From contig MU657235.1 of the NCBI GenBank assembly GCA_026770575.1, positions 203,738 to 219,924 of the forward strand: 16,187 nt of DNA, given 5' to 3'. This DNA is from Pelagophyceae sp. CCMP2097. Its lineage: Eukaryota; Sar; Pelagophyceae. Every line of letters starts with the position of its first letter. Position 1 is the stretch's first letter. Under the pieces are notes generated by a model that had not been told where the DNA came from, ran no database searches, and was given only the letters and a program-made list of their open reading frames with translations. The translations under genes were made by a program, and so were the position numbers. Shown here piece by piece: positions 1 through 7,877 of this stretch.

Positions 1-142
1 GCGCGCCTTCCGTCGGCGACTCGACGACGAGCACCTTGACGACGAGACGACGCCGATGACCTGCACGCCCTTGGCGTTGAACTGCTCGACGTCGATGCAC
101 GCCGTCGGTCTGCCGGACGGGAAGAGGAACTTTGACGGTGTA
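1..142 (-). CDS. Possible exon of an unrecognised gene, cut by window edge
   Basis: Read on the minus strand, a frame from 141 down to the window edge has no stop and a protein-like run (FLFPSGRPTACIDVE, then QFNAKGVQVIGVV). It is preceded by a splice-acceptor-like CTCATTCCAG ending at 143. Plus-strand frames here look like low-quality shadows. After IGVV the frame turns into Ser/Arg-rich sequence, so the exon may end near a GTGCTC donor-like site around position 25. I do not recognise the family. The next exons would lie left of the window. Confidence 0.3.
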
Positions 143-431
143 CTGGAATGAGCCCGGGCCGCGAGTCCGGTGGGCCCAGTCGGACTTCGACGCCTTGGCG
201 CTCTCGGCGACATTGGCCCAATCGGGCTTCGACATGGCCGCGCCGCGGGGCTTCATCGCAACGCAGGCCCTGGCGAGAGGTTATGGCTCCATCCGGGCCG
301 TTTATGGGCTCCTTTAGTGTCCGTTTCATGACCGTTGGGAGTTAACTAACTAGATTTTTGAGGTGAACGTCAATGTGTCATGTTGCGGCCCACTGTTTTT
401 TCGCCACCCCCTTGCTCAGCTTGAAAATAAG

Positions 432-502
432 AGCTTTTAAAGCAACTTTACACTCAAATACAGGCTTTTGGCAACTTTAAAAGTAGCTTTAAAAAGCTGC
501 TT
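432..502. repeat. AT-rich low-complexity repeat of AGCTTTWAAAGC-like words
   Basis: The words AGCTTTTAAAGC, GCAACTTTA, GCAACTTTAAAAG and AGCTTTAAAAAGCT recur directly and inverted over about 70 bases. Several are near-palindromes. The run is unlike the surrounding GC-rich DNA and has no coding look. Confidence 0.4.
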
Positions 503-1048
503 GAAAAAAGTGAAGCTGTCTATTGATCAAATCCACGCTCGCCCCTATCGCTTAAAAAATGTGACGCAGGCTTTGGCTCGCTGCGCTCTCGGTCCCTCGC
601 CCGCGGAGGCCCGCCGCTTGGAGACGCAGCAGGCCCCGGACTCTGGCGGGTGCCGGGGGGGGGGACCTACGTTACTTATATGCTCCACCCGTTCTTCTTC
701 GTTCTTGGATTTCCTTCGAAACGCTGTGGCGGGGAGTAGAGACAGGCCCTCTTACTCCTTGATGATTCTATCATGTGGCGTCCTTGGGAGCGTCGTCTCC
801 TTGCAGTTGTGTATCCCAACCCACCTGGGACGCCCCCGGTGCCCGGGTTTGAGAGCATTTTGTTCTTTGGTCGCGGAGAGCTACAAAGCCCGTGACCGTC
901 CTTGTTCTGCTTCTTTTTTTCTCCGCCGGCCCATTGCTGCCTCTCCGCGATGCATCGGGTCCCCGCCGATGCTCCGCTCTGGGCGTCGCTGCTGGTCGTG
1001 GTGTTGAAGGATTTGAATATCCCCCATAATTCTTTGAATTCATTTTTG

Positions 1049-1064
1049 GTGTTCTTCGAGAGTC
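1049..1064 (+). repeat. 16-nt word shared with 6442-6457
   Basis: GTGTTCTTCGAGAGTC occurs identically here and at 6442-6457. In both places a CCCCATA word lies upstream (1022-1028 and 6434-6440). The second copy sits immediately before another shared motif (TATAGATGGGGARAG), which near this first copy lies about 600 bases downstream. Confidence 0.5.
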
Positions 1065-1654
1065 TGGGCCGACGCGCAGTGACAAGGAGCCCCGAGAGTG
1101 GCGTAGAATCCTTTGTGTCGTAGGACCGCGCCCTCTTCCGACTTCCTCCTTCCGCCAGGTATGCTCAGCGTCCCCTTTTCCGATGGAAATCTACTTCAAC
1201 TCCGGTGGACTCATTGTCACTGCTCGGCCACGCCCTGCTCTTCCACGACACGCGCCGCGTAAGCCACCCCCCGGACCTCCCTTAAACTAACGCGATAGGC
1301 TATCACGGAAATTGTTAGAGTTCCACACGGAATTTTTTTCGCGGCGCGCGGCGCGGACGGCGGCGCGCTTCGGCGGTGCGTTTGTCGCGCCGAGCGCGCG
1401 GCGGCGGCGCGCATCGATCGCGCCCGGGCGCGTCGAAAACGGTGCGCTACGGAGCGTGGAAGGCCGCCGGGACGAAAAAACGCAATCCTCGAAGTTGGCG
1501 GCGCGCGGTTTACGGGGCTTGGGCGGCGCTGTCGGTTTCACATAAGGTGGTTTGTACCCACGCGACGAACATTTTCCAATGGCCGAGTGTGTTGGAGTCC
1601 GACGGCGCGCGCAATGTGGAGTTCCCTCTCAGAAACCACGGTTTGCGGAAACCA

Positions 1655-1683
1655 ATTATAGATGGGGAGAGTTAGTGTAACTC
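1655..1683 (+). repeat. Motif shared with 6465-6480, followed by a small inverted repeat
   Basis: TATAGATGGGGAGAG here matches TATAGATGGGGAAAG around 6467-6481, and flanking bases are also similar (ATTATAG versus TTTATAG, then GTGTAAC versus GCGTTAC). Next comes a perfect small inverted repeat GAGTTA-GTG-TAACTC (1669-1683). Just upstream (1641-1654) is GGTTT-GCGG-AAACC. This could be the end of a transposable element; no transposase is visible. Confidence 0.4.
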
Positions 1684-1823
1684 GGCCTGTCGGCGAAGGG
1701 CCCGGGCTTTCTTCTGCGCTTCGGCTACGGGTTCTAGGGATGCAGGGACGGCCTCAAGACTTTTTAAAGTGCGATTGGGCGCGTGGTTTATGTGCCCCAT
1801 TGCTGCGGGTTTCGAGATTCGAT

Positions 1824-1841
1824 CCGGTAACTTCGTACCGG
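1824..1841. other. Perfect 6-bp hairpin
   Basis: CCGGTA, loop ACTTCG, TACCGG. It lies downstream of a TTCGAGATTCGATCC run that loosely recalls a tRNA T-arm, but no cloverleaf can be built around it. Function unknown. Confidence 0.4.
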
Positions 1842-1964
1842 AATGTCAGAAAATTTAGACAAACTCGCCGAAATTATTTCTTCGGGCCTGCAACGGAACT
1901 CACTCTTCAACGGCTTCGTTCTCTGAACGAGCTCTGAGCCAAAGATGGAAACCTGTCTAGAAAT

Positions 1965-2025
1965 CGTACCGCAGGCGAGAATCGAACCCGGCTCCCGGGG
2001 CTTTCGGGCACTACGAGCTTGGCTC
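1965..2025 (-). other. tRNA-like / pol III B-box-like sequence (degenerate)
   Basis: On the minus strand GGTTCGATTCT (1978-1988) matches the tRNA T-loop / B-box consensus. A T-arm with four of five pairs can be drawn around it, and an AGCTCGTAGTG run upstream resembles an A box. The A-to-B spacing is several bases short of a real tRNA, and no 5' acceptor strand pairs with the 3' one. This suggests a decayed tRNA or a tRNA-derived SINE rather than a functional tRNA. A similar B box lies at 16134-16144. Confidence 0.3.
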
Positions 2026-2187
2026 CCTCTTAAAAAAGTTTATAAAACCTCGTTTTCACCACTAAATTTTGTCTTATTTTCGATGCAAGGAATCTGCAAG
2101 TGCAGAGCCGAAATCGTTTTTGTTTGAACTCCAAATCTGCAGGCCCAAGGTAGCTTTGGCGTCCTGGTGCGGCGGACGGGGACGTCT

Positions 2188-2258
2188 CCGCTTGACCCTA
2201 AGGACTTCATCGCTTCGTCTCACCAGGCCCATCCGATAGAACCCTTAGGGTCAAGCGG
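2188..2258. mobile_element. 71-nt hairpin element, copy 1
   Basis: The element has perfect 16-nt terminal inverted repeats: CCGCTTGACCCTAAGG at the left and its exact reverse complement at the right. They enclose about 39 bases. A second element of exactly the same length lies at 2339-2409. With copy 2 it shares the left arm, the interior GCTTCATCGCTTCGTCT-like core and a GATAGA word before the right arm. It has no coding capacity and no clear target-site duplication. The form is that of a MITE or introner-like insertion, or of a structured RNA gene. Confidence 0.6.
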
Positions 2259-2293
2259 ATGCGGCGTCGGTCGCGCGTTAAGGCATTTCCGGT

Positions 2294-2309
2294 ATCGGCG
2301 CCTGCGCCG
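2294..2309. other. Near-perfect GC palindrome between the two hairpins
   Basis: TCGGCGC-CT-GCGCCGA is an inverted repeat of 7+7 with a 2-base centre. As a hairpin it would need to open a pair or two at the loop. It may be chance in GC-rich DNA. Confidence 0.3.
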
Positions 2310-2338
2310 ACACCCGGTGCGTCCCTCGTGGACCGTCT

Positions 2339-2409
2339 CCGCTTGATCCTAAGGGCTTCATCGCTTCGTCTGCGGGGGCCCAAGCGATAGAGCCCTTAAA
2401 ATCGAACGG
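2339..2409. mobile_element. 71-nt hairpin element, copy 2 (diverged)
   Basis: This copy has the same length and layout as the one at 2188-2258, with start points 151 bases apart. Its arms are CCGCTTGATCCTAAGGGCT and AGCCCTTAAAATCGAACGG, which pair imperfectly (about 15 of 19 Watson-Crick). The shared core TTCATCGCTTCGTCT and the GATAGA word are kept, and the bases just outside the left end (GTCT) are also shared. The better-paired copy 1 may be younger. It lies 210 bases upstream of the ATG of the next gene. Confidence 0.55.
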
Positions 2410-2619
2410 GGCCCTCGTCGTTGGTTCGATTTCGCTTTTGCAGCGCCCCTGCGGCGTCCCGCGTGCCCCGGCGCCCACTGTGTCTCGAGGGTGGTGCCTC
2501 CTTCGCATGCTAGGGGCCCTGTCCACGGGGAAACCAGACACCAACCTATAGACACCGGAATCCCGTCTATAGTACTTTGCAACGACGGCGTTTACACAGG
2601 CAGAGGCGGTGGCGCGGCG

Positions 2620-3540
2620 ATGCATCCAGACGCCGGCGGCGCGTGGTGCTTCTCGGCCTTTTCGACTGAGGAACTTACGCGCCGGTACGTGCTCGTCGAG
2701 CACCTCGAGCAGGTGTACGGCCTCTCGCGCGAGCAGCTCGTGGCGGCGGCCAAAAAGGAGCCGCTCGTCTGTCACCTTTGCCGGTCCTTTAAAGTGGTCG
2801 GCCCGGACGGGAAGCGCGGCAACCCGATTACCCACATTGCGTTCAACCCCGGCGAGTGCTGCGAGCCGTCGCCCCCGGATCGTGCGACCGATGTCTTTGG
2901 CCCGGTGATGCGCGCCCAGAAGCGGCGGCGCAGCGACACGTCGCCGACCGAGGAGGAGAGTCCGGCTGCCGCCGCACGGCAACAAGAAGCGCCAGAGTCG
3001 CTTGGCGGGGCAACTCCGAAGCCTCGGCGGCCATCGCGCCCGGTCAAGTTGAGGCGCGGCGCCGGCGGCGTGGACGCGTTCGCCAACACCAACACCGAGA
3101 GGGCCCTCGCGGCTCGGACCTTTTACAGGAACGAGCTCGCCTTTCTGGAGGCGCAGTTGGAGGAGCGGGTGGAAGCGCGCCTCGCCGCCGAGGGCGCAAA
3201 GATGGGCGGACGAAATGCATGGGCCGCGCGGCGCTTCACCGCTTCATTGAAGCTTCATATGCATTTCACCCTGTCCGCTGGGTCTGACTCTGAGGCTCGC
3301 CCTCGAGCTCGCGGCCGCCGGTTGCATTACACGAGTACACTGTTCGAGCGTGACACTGGCAGGCGGCCCGGCCGGCGCCCTGAGGCTCCCGTCCCAGAGC
3401 CTTGCCGTCTTGTCGAAGCTCGCGACGCGCGTGCCGTCGGGCGAGAACGCGCGGCGCGCGGCAGCACGGCGATCTTGGGCGCGTCAGCCTTCTTCGTGTT
3501 CGTCGACGTCTGCGGTCCAGTAGCCGCGGCAGTTCTTTGA
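2620..3540 (+). CDS. Unknown protein with Cys-rich N-terminal motif and basic/acidic middle
   Basis: I do not recognise the family. The frame is open from 2491, but the first ATG in a good context is at 2620 (GGCGATGC). It follows an acceptor-like TTTACACAG at 2599, so an upstream exon is possible. The N-terminus (FSAFSTEELTRRYVLVEHLE, then YGLSREQL) looks helical. Next comes C-H-L-C followed about 30 residues later by E-C-C-E, a possible metal site. KRRR followed by SDTSPTEEE resembles a nuclear signal and acidic patch. A helical segment rich in Glu, Ala and Leu runs to about 3200. Beyond that the translation loses protein character and ends antisense to the convergent gene, so the true 3' end is probably spliced or earlier than 3540. 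Confidence 0.5.
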   Translation: MHPDAGGAWCFSAFSTEELTRRYVLVEHLEQVYGLSREQLVAAAKKEPLVCHLCRSFKVVGPDGKRGNPITHIAFNPGECCEPSPPDRATDVFGPVMRAQKRRRSDTSPTEEESPAAAARQQEAPESLGGATPKPRRPSRPVKLRRGAGGVDAFANTNTERALAARTFYRNELAFLEAQLEERVEARLAAEGAKMGGRNAWAARRFTASLKLHMHFTLSAGSDSEARPRARGRRLHYTSTLFERDTGRRPGRRPEAPVPEPCRLVEARDARAVGRERAARGSTAILGASAFFVFVDVCGPVAAAVL

Positions 3541-6459
3541 AAAGGCTAGCGGGCACTGGGCGAGCTTTTGCATGAGGACGAGGGGAAACGTCTCCGCGTC
3601 GTTGATGTTGGTGTCGTTGACGTCGAACATGCCCTCGTCGGCGAGCGACTCGATGGCGTCGAAGAGCCGCGGGCCGTCGAGGGCGGCGGCGGCGCACGGG
3701 CCCAGCGCCCACGCGCAGAGGTTGGCGAACTCGTCGACGTCGAGGCCCGCGGTGCCGCCGTCGAAGCGCACGAACGCGCGCTGGAGCTGCCGCCGGTGCT
3801 CGAGGACGCGGCGGCCTTGGTGCTCGAGGAGGAGCGAAAAGAGCGCGTCGAGCGAGACGCCGCGCAACTCTTGCGCCTTTGGCGCCTTGGAGTCGACGGC
3901 CGGCTGCGCGGAAACGTCGGGCAGGTCGCCTACGCAGGCCACGAGGGCGCGCAGGGCGTGCGGAGACAGGTAGAGGTCGAGACCCGTCTTGGACGCGTCC
4001 CATGTCTCTGGGTCGGCGAGCCGGACTTGCTGGTCCATAACGCCCGCAGACCCGATTAGCGCGTAGAGCACCTTGGAGCGGTGGACGAGGCAGCCGCCGA
4101 CGTTGTAGTTGCGCAGCAGCTTGGCGATTCCAGACGCCGCGGGGCCCTCGAAGATGGTGCCGAGGAGCTTAAAGAGGCACGCCGACGTCCACGGCACGAA
4201 GGGCACCGCAGCCGAGGCCGGGCCGCCGCCGGCCGCGCCGCCCTGCGGGCCGTCGCCGCCGTCGCCGCCTTCGAGCGGCTCTGCGACGAGCGGCTCTGCG
4301 ACGTGGTGCGTGCGCAGGCCGAGGAGGATGGCGAACCACGTGGCGCGCGCGTCCTTGCCGGCGTAGGCTTTTAGCCCGCGGACGCACTCTGCGACCTTTT
4401 TGTTGGCCAGCTTGCGCAGGCCGAGCTTGTCGCGCCAGTAAGATTTGAAAAAGTCGAAAAACGGTTCGTCGTCGCCCGTGTGCTGCATCTCGACGCGCTT
4501 CTCGAAAATGTCGTAGAGCATGTCGAGGACGCTCTGCAGTGGTAGCAGCCGCTCGCCCTTGGTCTTGACGATGTTCAGCTCCGACTTGGACATGCGCTTG
4601 CGCCGCCGCTCCCGCGCCTCCAAGATGTCATCCGAGACCGCGCTGACCGGCGCCGATATCGCGTCGACGGGCGCCTCGGCCGGCCGCGGCTGCGGGCCAC
4701 CCTGCACGCCGTCCGGGGGCTCCACGCCGTCCGAGGGCTGCACGCCGTCCGAGGGCTGCACGCCGTCCGGGAGCTGCACGCCGTCCGGGGGCTGCAAGCC
4801 GTCCGTCTGCGTCTCGACGTGGGCGCGCTCGGGCTCGGGCGCCGGCGCGTCGGCGCCCCGCGCGTCCTTCTGCGCGTCGACGTCTGCGTGGCAAGGCGGC
4901 GGCGTCTGTGTGGCCGGTTCCTCCTTGGGCCGGTCCACCCAGGCCCGGAGCACGTCGTGGTCGGCGCGCAGCACGGCGAAGGCGCGGCGCGCCTCGTCCA
5001 GCTCCTTTGCGTCCGCTTCCACCTGGCGCTGCACGAGTTGGTACTCCTTGCGCTTGCAAGACGCCTCGTCGGTGAGCGCGGCCACCTGCGCCCGCAGCAG
5101 CTCCGACGCTGCCTCGCTCGTTTCGGCGCGACGCAGCTGCGCGTCGGCTTCGGCGTGGCAAGGCGGCGGCGTCTGCGTGGCCGTTTCCTCCTTGGGCCGG
5201 TCCACCCAGGCCCGGAGCGTGTCGTGGTCGGCGCGCAGCGCGGCGAAGGCGCGGCGCGCCTCGTCCAGCTCCTTTGCGCCCGCTTCCACCTGCAGCACCG
5301 ACGCCGCATCGACCCTCGCCGCGCGGCGCGACAGCTCGTCGTGCTGCAGCCGCTCTGCCTCGAGCTGCCGCCGCAGCTCGTCGGCCACTGCGCTTTGCTT
5401 CGCGGCGACGGCGGCGGCCTCGCCGCGCGCCGCGCGGTGCGCCTCGCACGTCATCTGCTCGGGCACGACCCAGCCGAGCCGCGTGTTGACGGTGGCGGCG
5501 TGGCTGTCGGTGCGCGCGTACCGCGCGAGCGCGTCCGCGAGCTTCCCGGGCTGCAACGAGGGCTGCTCGAGGAGGAGGAGCGGCGCGAGGCGCTGCAGCG
5601 GTAGCCGGTACTGCGTCGAGAGCTTGCTCGCGTGGCAGAAGAGGCACTTTGGGTGGTCTTCGAAGTTGCACCCGCCGCAGTACTTGGTCTTCGAGTCGGC
5701 GCCGCGCGGCACGACCATGTGTGTCAGCTTGCGAGGTGCCGTCGTGTCGCCCGGCGCCGCCCGGGCACCGCCCGAAACCGTCTCGGAGCGCGGCGCCTCG
5801 AAGCGCAGGATCGGCGGCGCCGCGACGACCGGCGGCGGCGGCTTGTCGGCGCGCGCGGCGCAATGCCGCGCGGGCTCGTGGAACACGGATTCGAAGAAGG
5901 CGCGCGTCTCGCTCGCCGGCGCGCCGTCGGCGCCGTCGCCGTCGTCGGCGCCCAAGGGCGGCGCCGGTGCGGCGTAGAGCGCGTCGCGGCCAGACGCCGA
6001 CTCCGCGTCGGCGCGCCGCCGCCTGCCGCCCGCCGCGGCGTCGCCGCTCCCGAGCCTGCCGCGGAGGTCCGCGCGGGACGTGGCGCCGCGGACGACGATG
6101 CAACTTACAGGGCCAGCAGGCTTCTCGTCGTGACGAGCTTGACTGGCGTCGGTCTGGGCGCGGCGGGCGCGTCCGCCAGCAAGGACCGTGTGGACGACGC
6201 GGACCACAAGGACGACAAGGGCCGCGCGCCCTCGCGGGGGCGCGGCCGGAACAGGACACCCTTCCGCGGCTGGCCGAGCCCCTGCTTTGGATATTCGACG
6301 AAGAGGCTCTTCGGAGGCAAAATTCGCGGCTCTTGGTCGCGCATGGTGCCGCGGGCCGACCGCGGTCCAGAGGGAACCACTCGTGGGGACAGACTCCAAC
6401 GCGACGGCGCGGCGCTGCAGGAACTCAGAACCTCCCCATACGTGTTCTTCGAGAGTCAA
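3484..6459 (-). CDS. Coiled-coil protein with zinc-ribbon-like motif, internal duplication and EF-hand-like C-terminus
   Basis: This is a 991-codon open frame. It opens at a TTG; the first in-frame ATG is codon 248 (position 5718), but acidic, protein-like sequence upstream (about codons 135-245) suggests the true start lies further up or in another exon. A GTAAGT donor-like site lies near 6101. In order along the frame: C-x2-C-x7-C-x2-C at residues 261-275; a coiled coil at about 340-510 containing an 89-residue unit that occurs twice; a Pro/Asp-Gly hexapeptide repeat at about 556-586; a helical domain at about 610-705 (LQSVLDMLYDIFEKR, then FFDFFKSYWRDKLGLRKLA); and degenerate EF-hand-like stretches at about 894-955. 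That layout, and the ETQTD-type motifs, recall flagellar/axonemal EF-hand coiled-coil proteins. This is inference; no family is claimed. The stop lies inside the 3' end of the convergent plus-strand frame. Confidence 0.7.
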   Translation of the reverse strand: MTLEEHVWGGSEFLQRRAVALESVPTSGSLWTAVGPRHHARPRAANFASEEPLRRISKAGARPAAEGCPVPAAPPRGRAALVVLVVRVVHTVLAGGRARRAQTDASQARHDEKPAGPVSCIVVRGATSRADLRGRLGSGDAAAGGRRRRADAESASGRDALYAAPAPPLGADDGDGADGAPASETRAFFESVFHEPARHCAARADKPPPPVVAAPPILRFEAPRSETVSGGARAAPGDTTAPRKLTHMVVPRGADSKTKYCGGCNFEDHPKCLFCHASKLSTQYRLPLQRLAPLLLLEQPSLQPGKLADALARYARTDSHAATVNTRLGWVVPEQMTCEAHRAARGEAAAVAAKQSAVADELRRQLEAERLQHDELSRRAARVDAASVLQVEAGAKELDEARRAFAALRADHDTLRAWVDRPKEETATQTPPPCHAEADAQLRRAETSEAASELLRAQVAALTDEASCKRKEYQLVQRQVEADAKELDEARRAFAVLRADHDVLRAWVDRPKEEPATQTPPPCHADVDAQKDARGADAPAPEPERAHVETQTDGLQPPDGVQLPDGVQPSDGVQPSDGVEPPDGVQGGPQPRPAEAPVDAISAPVSAVSDDILEARERRRKRMSKSELNIVKTKGERLLPLQSVLDMLYDIFEKRVEMQHTGDDEPFFDFFKSYWRDKLGLRKLANKKVAECVRGLKAYAGKDARATWFAILLGLRTHHVAEPLVAEPLEGGDGGDGPQGGAAGGGPASAAVPFVPWTSACLFKLLGTIFEGPAASGIAKLLRNYNVGGCLVHRSKVLYALIGSAGVMDQQVRLADPETWDASKTGLDLYLSPHALRALVACVGDLPDVSAQPAVDSKAPKAQELRGVSLDALFSLLLEHQGRRVLEHRRQLQRAFVRFDGGTAGLDVDEFANLCAWALGPCAAAALDGPRLFDAIESLADEGMFDVNDTNINDAETFPLVLMQKLAQCPLAFSKNCRGYWTADVDEHEEG
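4702..4806 (-). repeat. Coding 18-bp minisatellite (hexapeptide repeat)
   Basis: About six units of CTGCACGCCGTCCGRGGG (plus strand) encode, on the minus strand, repeats of DGVQ(P/L)(P/S). It lies between the coiled coil and the C-terminal helical domain of the 3484-6459 frame. The units differ by one or two bases, as expected for slippage-prone tandem repeats. Probably a flexible linker. Confidence 0.85.
4871..5292 (-). repeat. Intragenic duplication: 155-nt repeat, offset 267 nt
   Basis: 4871-5025 and 5138-5292 are nearly identical and exactly 267 bases (89 codons) apart, so frame is kept. Each encodes a coiled-coil segment (AKELDEARRAFA followed by LRADHD and LRAWVDRPKEE) ending in TATQTPPPCHA. 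High nucleotide identity, including synonymous sites, indicates a recent duplication or gene conversion. Confidence 0.9.
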
Positions 6460-6481
6460 CAGATTTATAGATGGGGAAAGC
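6442..6481 (+). repeat. Compact copy of the motif pair seen at 1049 and 1655
   Basis: GTGTTCTTCGAGAGTC (6442-6457, identical to 1049-1064) is followed after about 9 bases by TATAGATGGGGAAAG (6467-6481, like 1658-1672). The outer bases also form a short inverted repeat: TCCCCAT at 6433-6439 and ATGGGGA at 6471-6477. Right of this point the sequence turns AT-rich. It could be a short deletion derivative of whatever occupies 1049-1683. Confidence 0.45.
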
Positions 6482-6796
6482 TGGCGTTACATTATCCACC
6501 AGAATTATTAGTAACCGTATTTTCTAACAATTTCATCAATTTCAAAGAAAAAGGCTGGTTTTGAGAGCATCTATTTAATAATTTCTGACAACAATAATGA
6601 AAAATATATAATAATCAACGAAAATGACAGCAAGCAGTTTTTGTTGCTCTTTTGTATTTTAAATATTGACGATTGTCCTGATCATGACTCCTCAGCCAAT
6701 TTGCACTAAAATGCAAACCGTTTTCAGACACAGCAAAACAGAACGGCATCAGTAACGGGTAGCCGCTGCGCGGCGTTTTCTTACTTCCAGGACCGC
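6482..6796. promoter_or_regulatory. AT-rich divergent intergenic region
   Basis: This region lies between the minus-strand coiled-coil gene and the plus-strand RING/Sel1 gene and is markedly AT-rich (for example 6585-6670). No long open frame is present. A pyrimidine tract ending in CAG (TTTTCTTACTTCCAG, 6776-6790) just before the plus-strand ATG could be a 3' splice site or a leader. The region plausibly holds both promoters; no specific elements can be assigned. Confidence 0.4.
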
Positions 6797-7650
6797 ATGC
6801 TCGACGAGCTCATGCCGCCGAAGATCAGGGAGGAGCCGGCCATCGTCGACGGCGTTGCGCCGGCTGCTGGTTCCAAGGCGGTGCCGCGCTTACCAGCTGT
6901 TCGAACGGGTAACACGGTGGACGCCAAGGCCAGCGCGCTGAAAGACGAGACGCGGGACTGGCGCGACACTTGCGCCATCTGCCTGGACCTGCTTCCGGCC
7001 GATTGCAGGAAACACACGTTCTACTCTTGCTGCTGCAAGAGCCTTTGCACGGAATGCTACAGAAGTACGACGACTGGTGCCCGCTGTGTCGAACGCCAGC
7101 CTGCACGTCGGACGCCGAGCAGCTGCGCCGTCTGCAGAAGCACGTGGACGAGGGGAACGCCGAGGCGCAGGCGCAGCTTGGAGACGAGTACCGAACTGGT
7201 GGCATGGGCCTCAAGCAGAGCTCGGAGCGGGCGGTCCAGCTGTACGAGCGCGCTGCGGCGCAAGGACATGCACGAGGTATGGATGGATTAGGGTGGTGTT
7301 ATCTTAATGGGGAAGGAGGACTCGAGATCGACCACGCGACCGCCGTGCCGTGGTTCCGACATGCAGCCGAGCAAGGCTATCCTACCGCTCAATGCCACCT
7401 CGGCGCGATGTTCGACGAAGGCCTAGGCTTGGCGCAGTCGCACGTCGAGGCCGTGCGGTGGTACCGGCTCGCCGCGGCGCAGGGCAACGCAGACGCGCTC
7501 TTCAACCTCGGCGCGTGTTATCAAAACGGCGATGGCGTGCCGCAGGACGAGGCGCTGCGCTGGTTCAAGCGCGCCGCGGACAAGGGGCACCCCGGCGCGG
7601 TGGCGGGCTATCGACAGCTCGAGGCGTGGATCACGACGTGTTCTGATTGA
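6797..7650 (+). CDS. RING-like zinc finger plus Sel1-repeat protein, frameshifted
   Basis: Two frames must be joined. Frame one starts at ATG 6797 and carries CAIC...C...CCCKSLCTECY (start of a RING-like finger, about residues 58-85). The second frame continues with YDDWCPLCRTP, the closing Cys pair of the same finger. The switch is near 7060-7065 and needs one missing (or two extra) bases; no intron fits. After it come at least four Sel1-type repeats of about 36 residues (AEAQAQLGDEY, ARGMDGLGWCY, PTAQCHLGAMF, ADALFNLGACY), each ending A-A-x-x-G. They form a helical solenoid usually used for protein binding. The RING suggests E3 ubiquitin ligase activity (family knowledge). The stop is TGA at 7648. 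The frameshift may be a real null allele or a read error. Confidence 0.8.
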
Positions 7651-7877
7651 TCCCAGGGGCTCGCCGCCGAAGCACGACGACCTCGCCGACCCGAGAACTC
7701 CCCGCACCGCCGCCGCGCGGCTCCGCGGCGACCACGCCGCCGCCGCAAAGTCCCGGCGCGCCCCCGAGCATCGTCGACGCACCGCGACTCTGTCGGACCT
7801 AGCGTCACGGCCCGCCGGCGCGGTGCAATCGAGACCCTCCGGATGCGTGCCCGTATTGTGTTGAAGGAGGCCACCGG
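7651..7877. other. Short GC-rich gap between convergent genes
   Basis: The gap separates the Sel1 gene stop and the stop of the minus-strand glycosyltransferase-like gene. Frames on both strands here are Arg-rich shadows. It must hold both 3' ends, but no canonical polyadenylation signal is evident. Confidence 0.4.

Larger units (their letters stand above)
143..2187. other. Long stretch without a confident gene
   Basis: Several open frames exist (for example 468-1007 plus, 1312-1545 plus, 1287-1541 minus), but they start at non-ATG codons or have Arg/Ser/Pro-rich, low-information translations, and none shows a recognisable domain. Composition switches sharply. 340-520 is AT-rich, 1335-1530 is a very GC-rich island, and 2010-2130 is AT-rich again. 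The stretch contains low-complexity DNA (432-502), a motif shared with 6442-6457, a perfect hairpin at 1641-1654 (GGTTT-GCGG-AAACC), another at 1824-1841, and a tRNA-like B box near 1978. It could be intergenic or the body of a decayed mobile element. Confidence 0.5.

Noticed and set aside
468..1007. 179-codon plus-strand open frame
   Set aside because: It starts at a TTG, runs through AT-rich repeats and a G-run, has a Ser/Arg/Cys-heavy translation and no domain; no support as a gene.
1287..1545. Overlapping open frames on both strands of a GC-rich island
   Set aside because: Stop-poor because of high GC; translations are Arg/Ala/Pro-rich on both strands and no motif distinguishes either.
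4520..5977. 485-codon plus-strand open frame opposite the coiled-coil gene
   Set aside because: It is the antisense shadow of the minus-strand repeats, Ser/Arg/Cys-rich; the minus strand has the clear heptad, Cys-motif and repeat signals.
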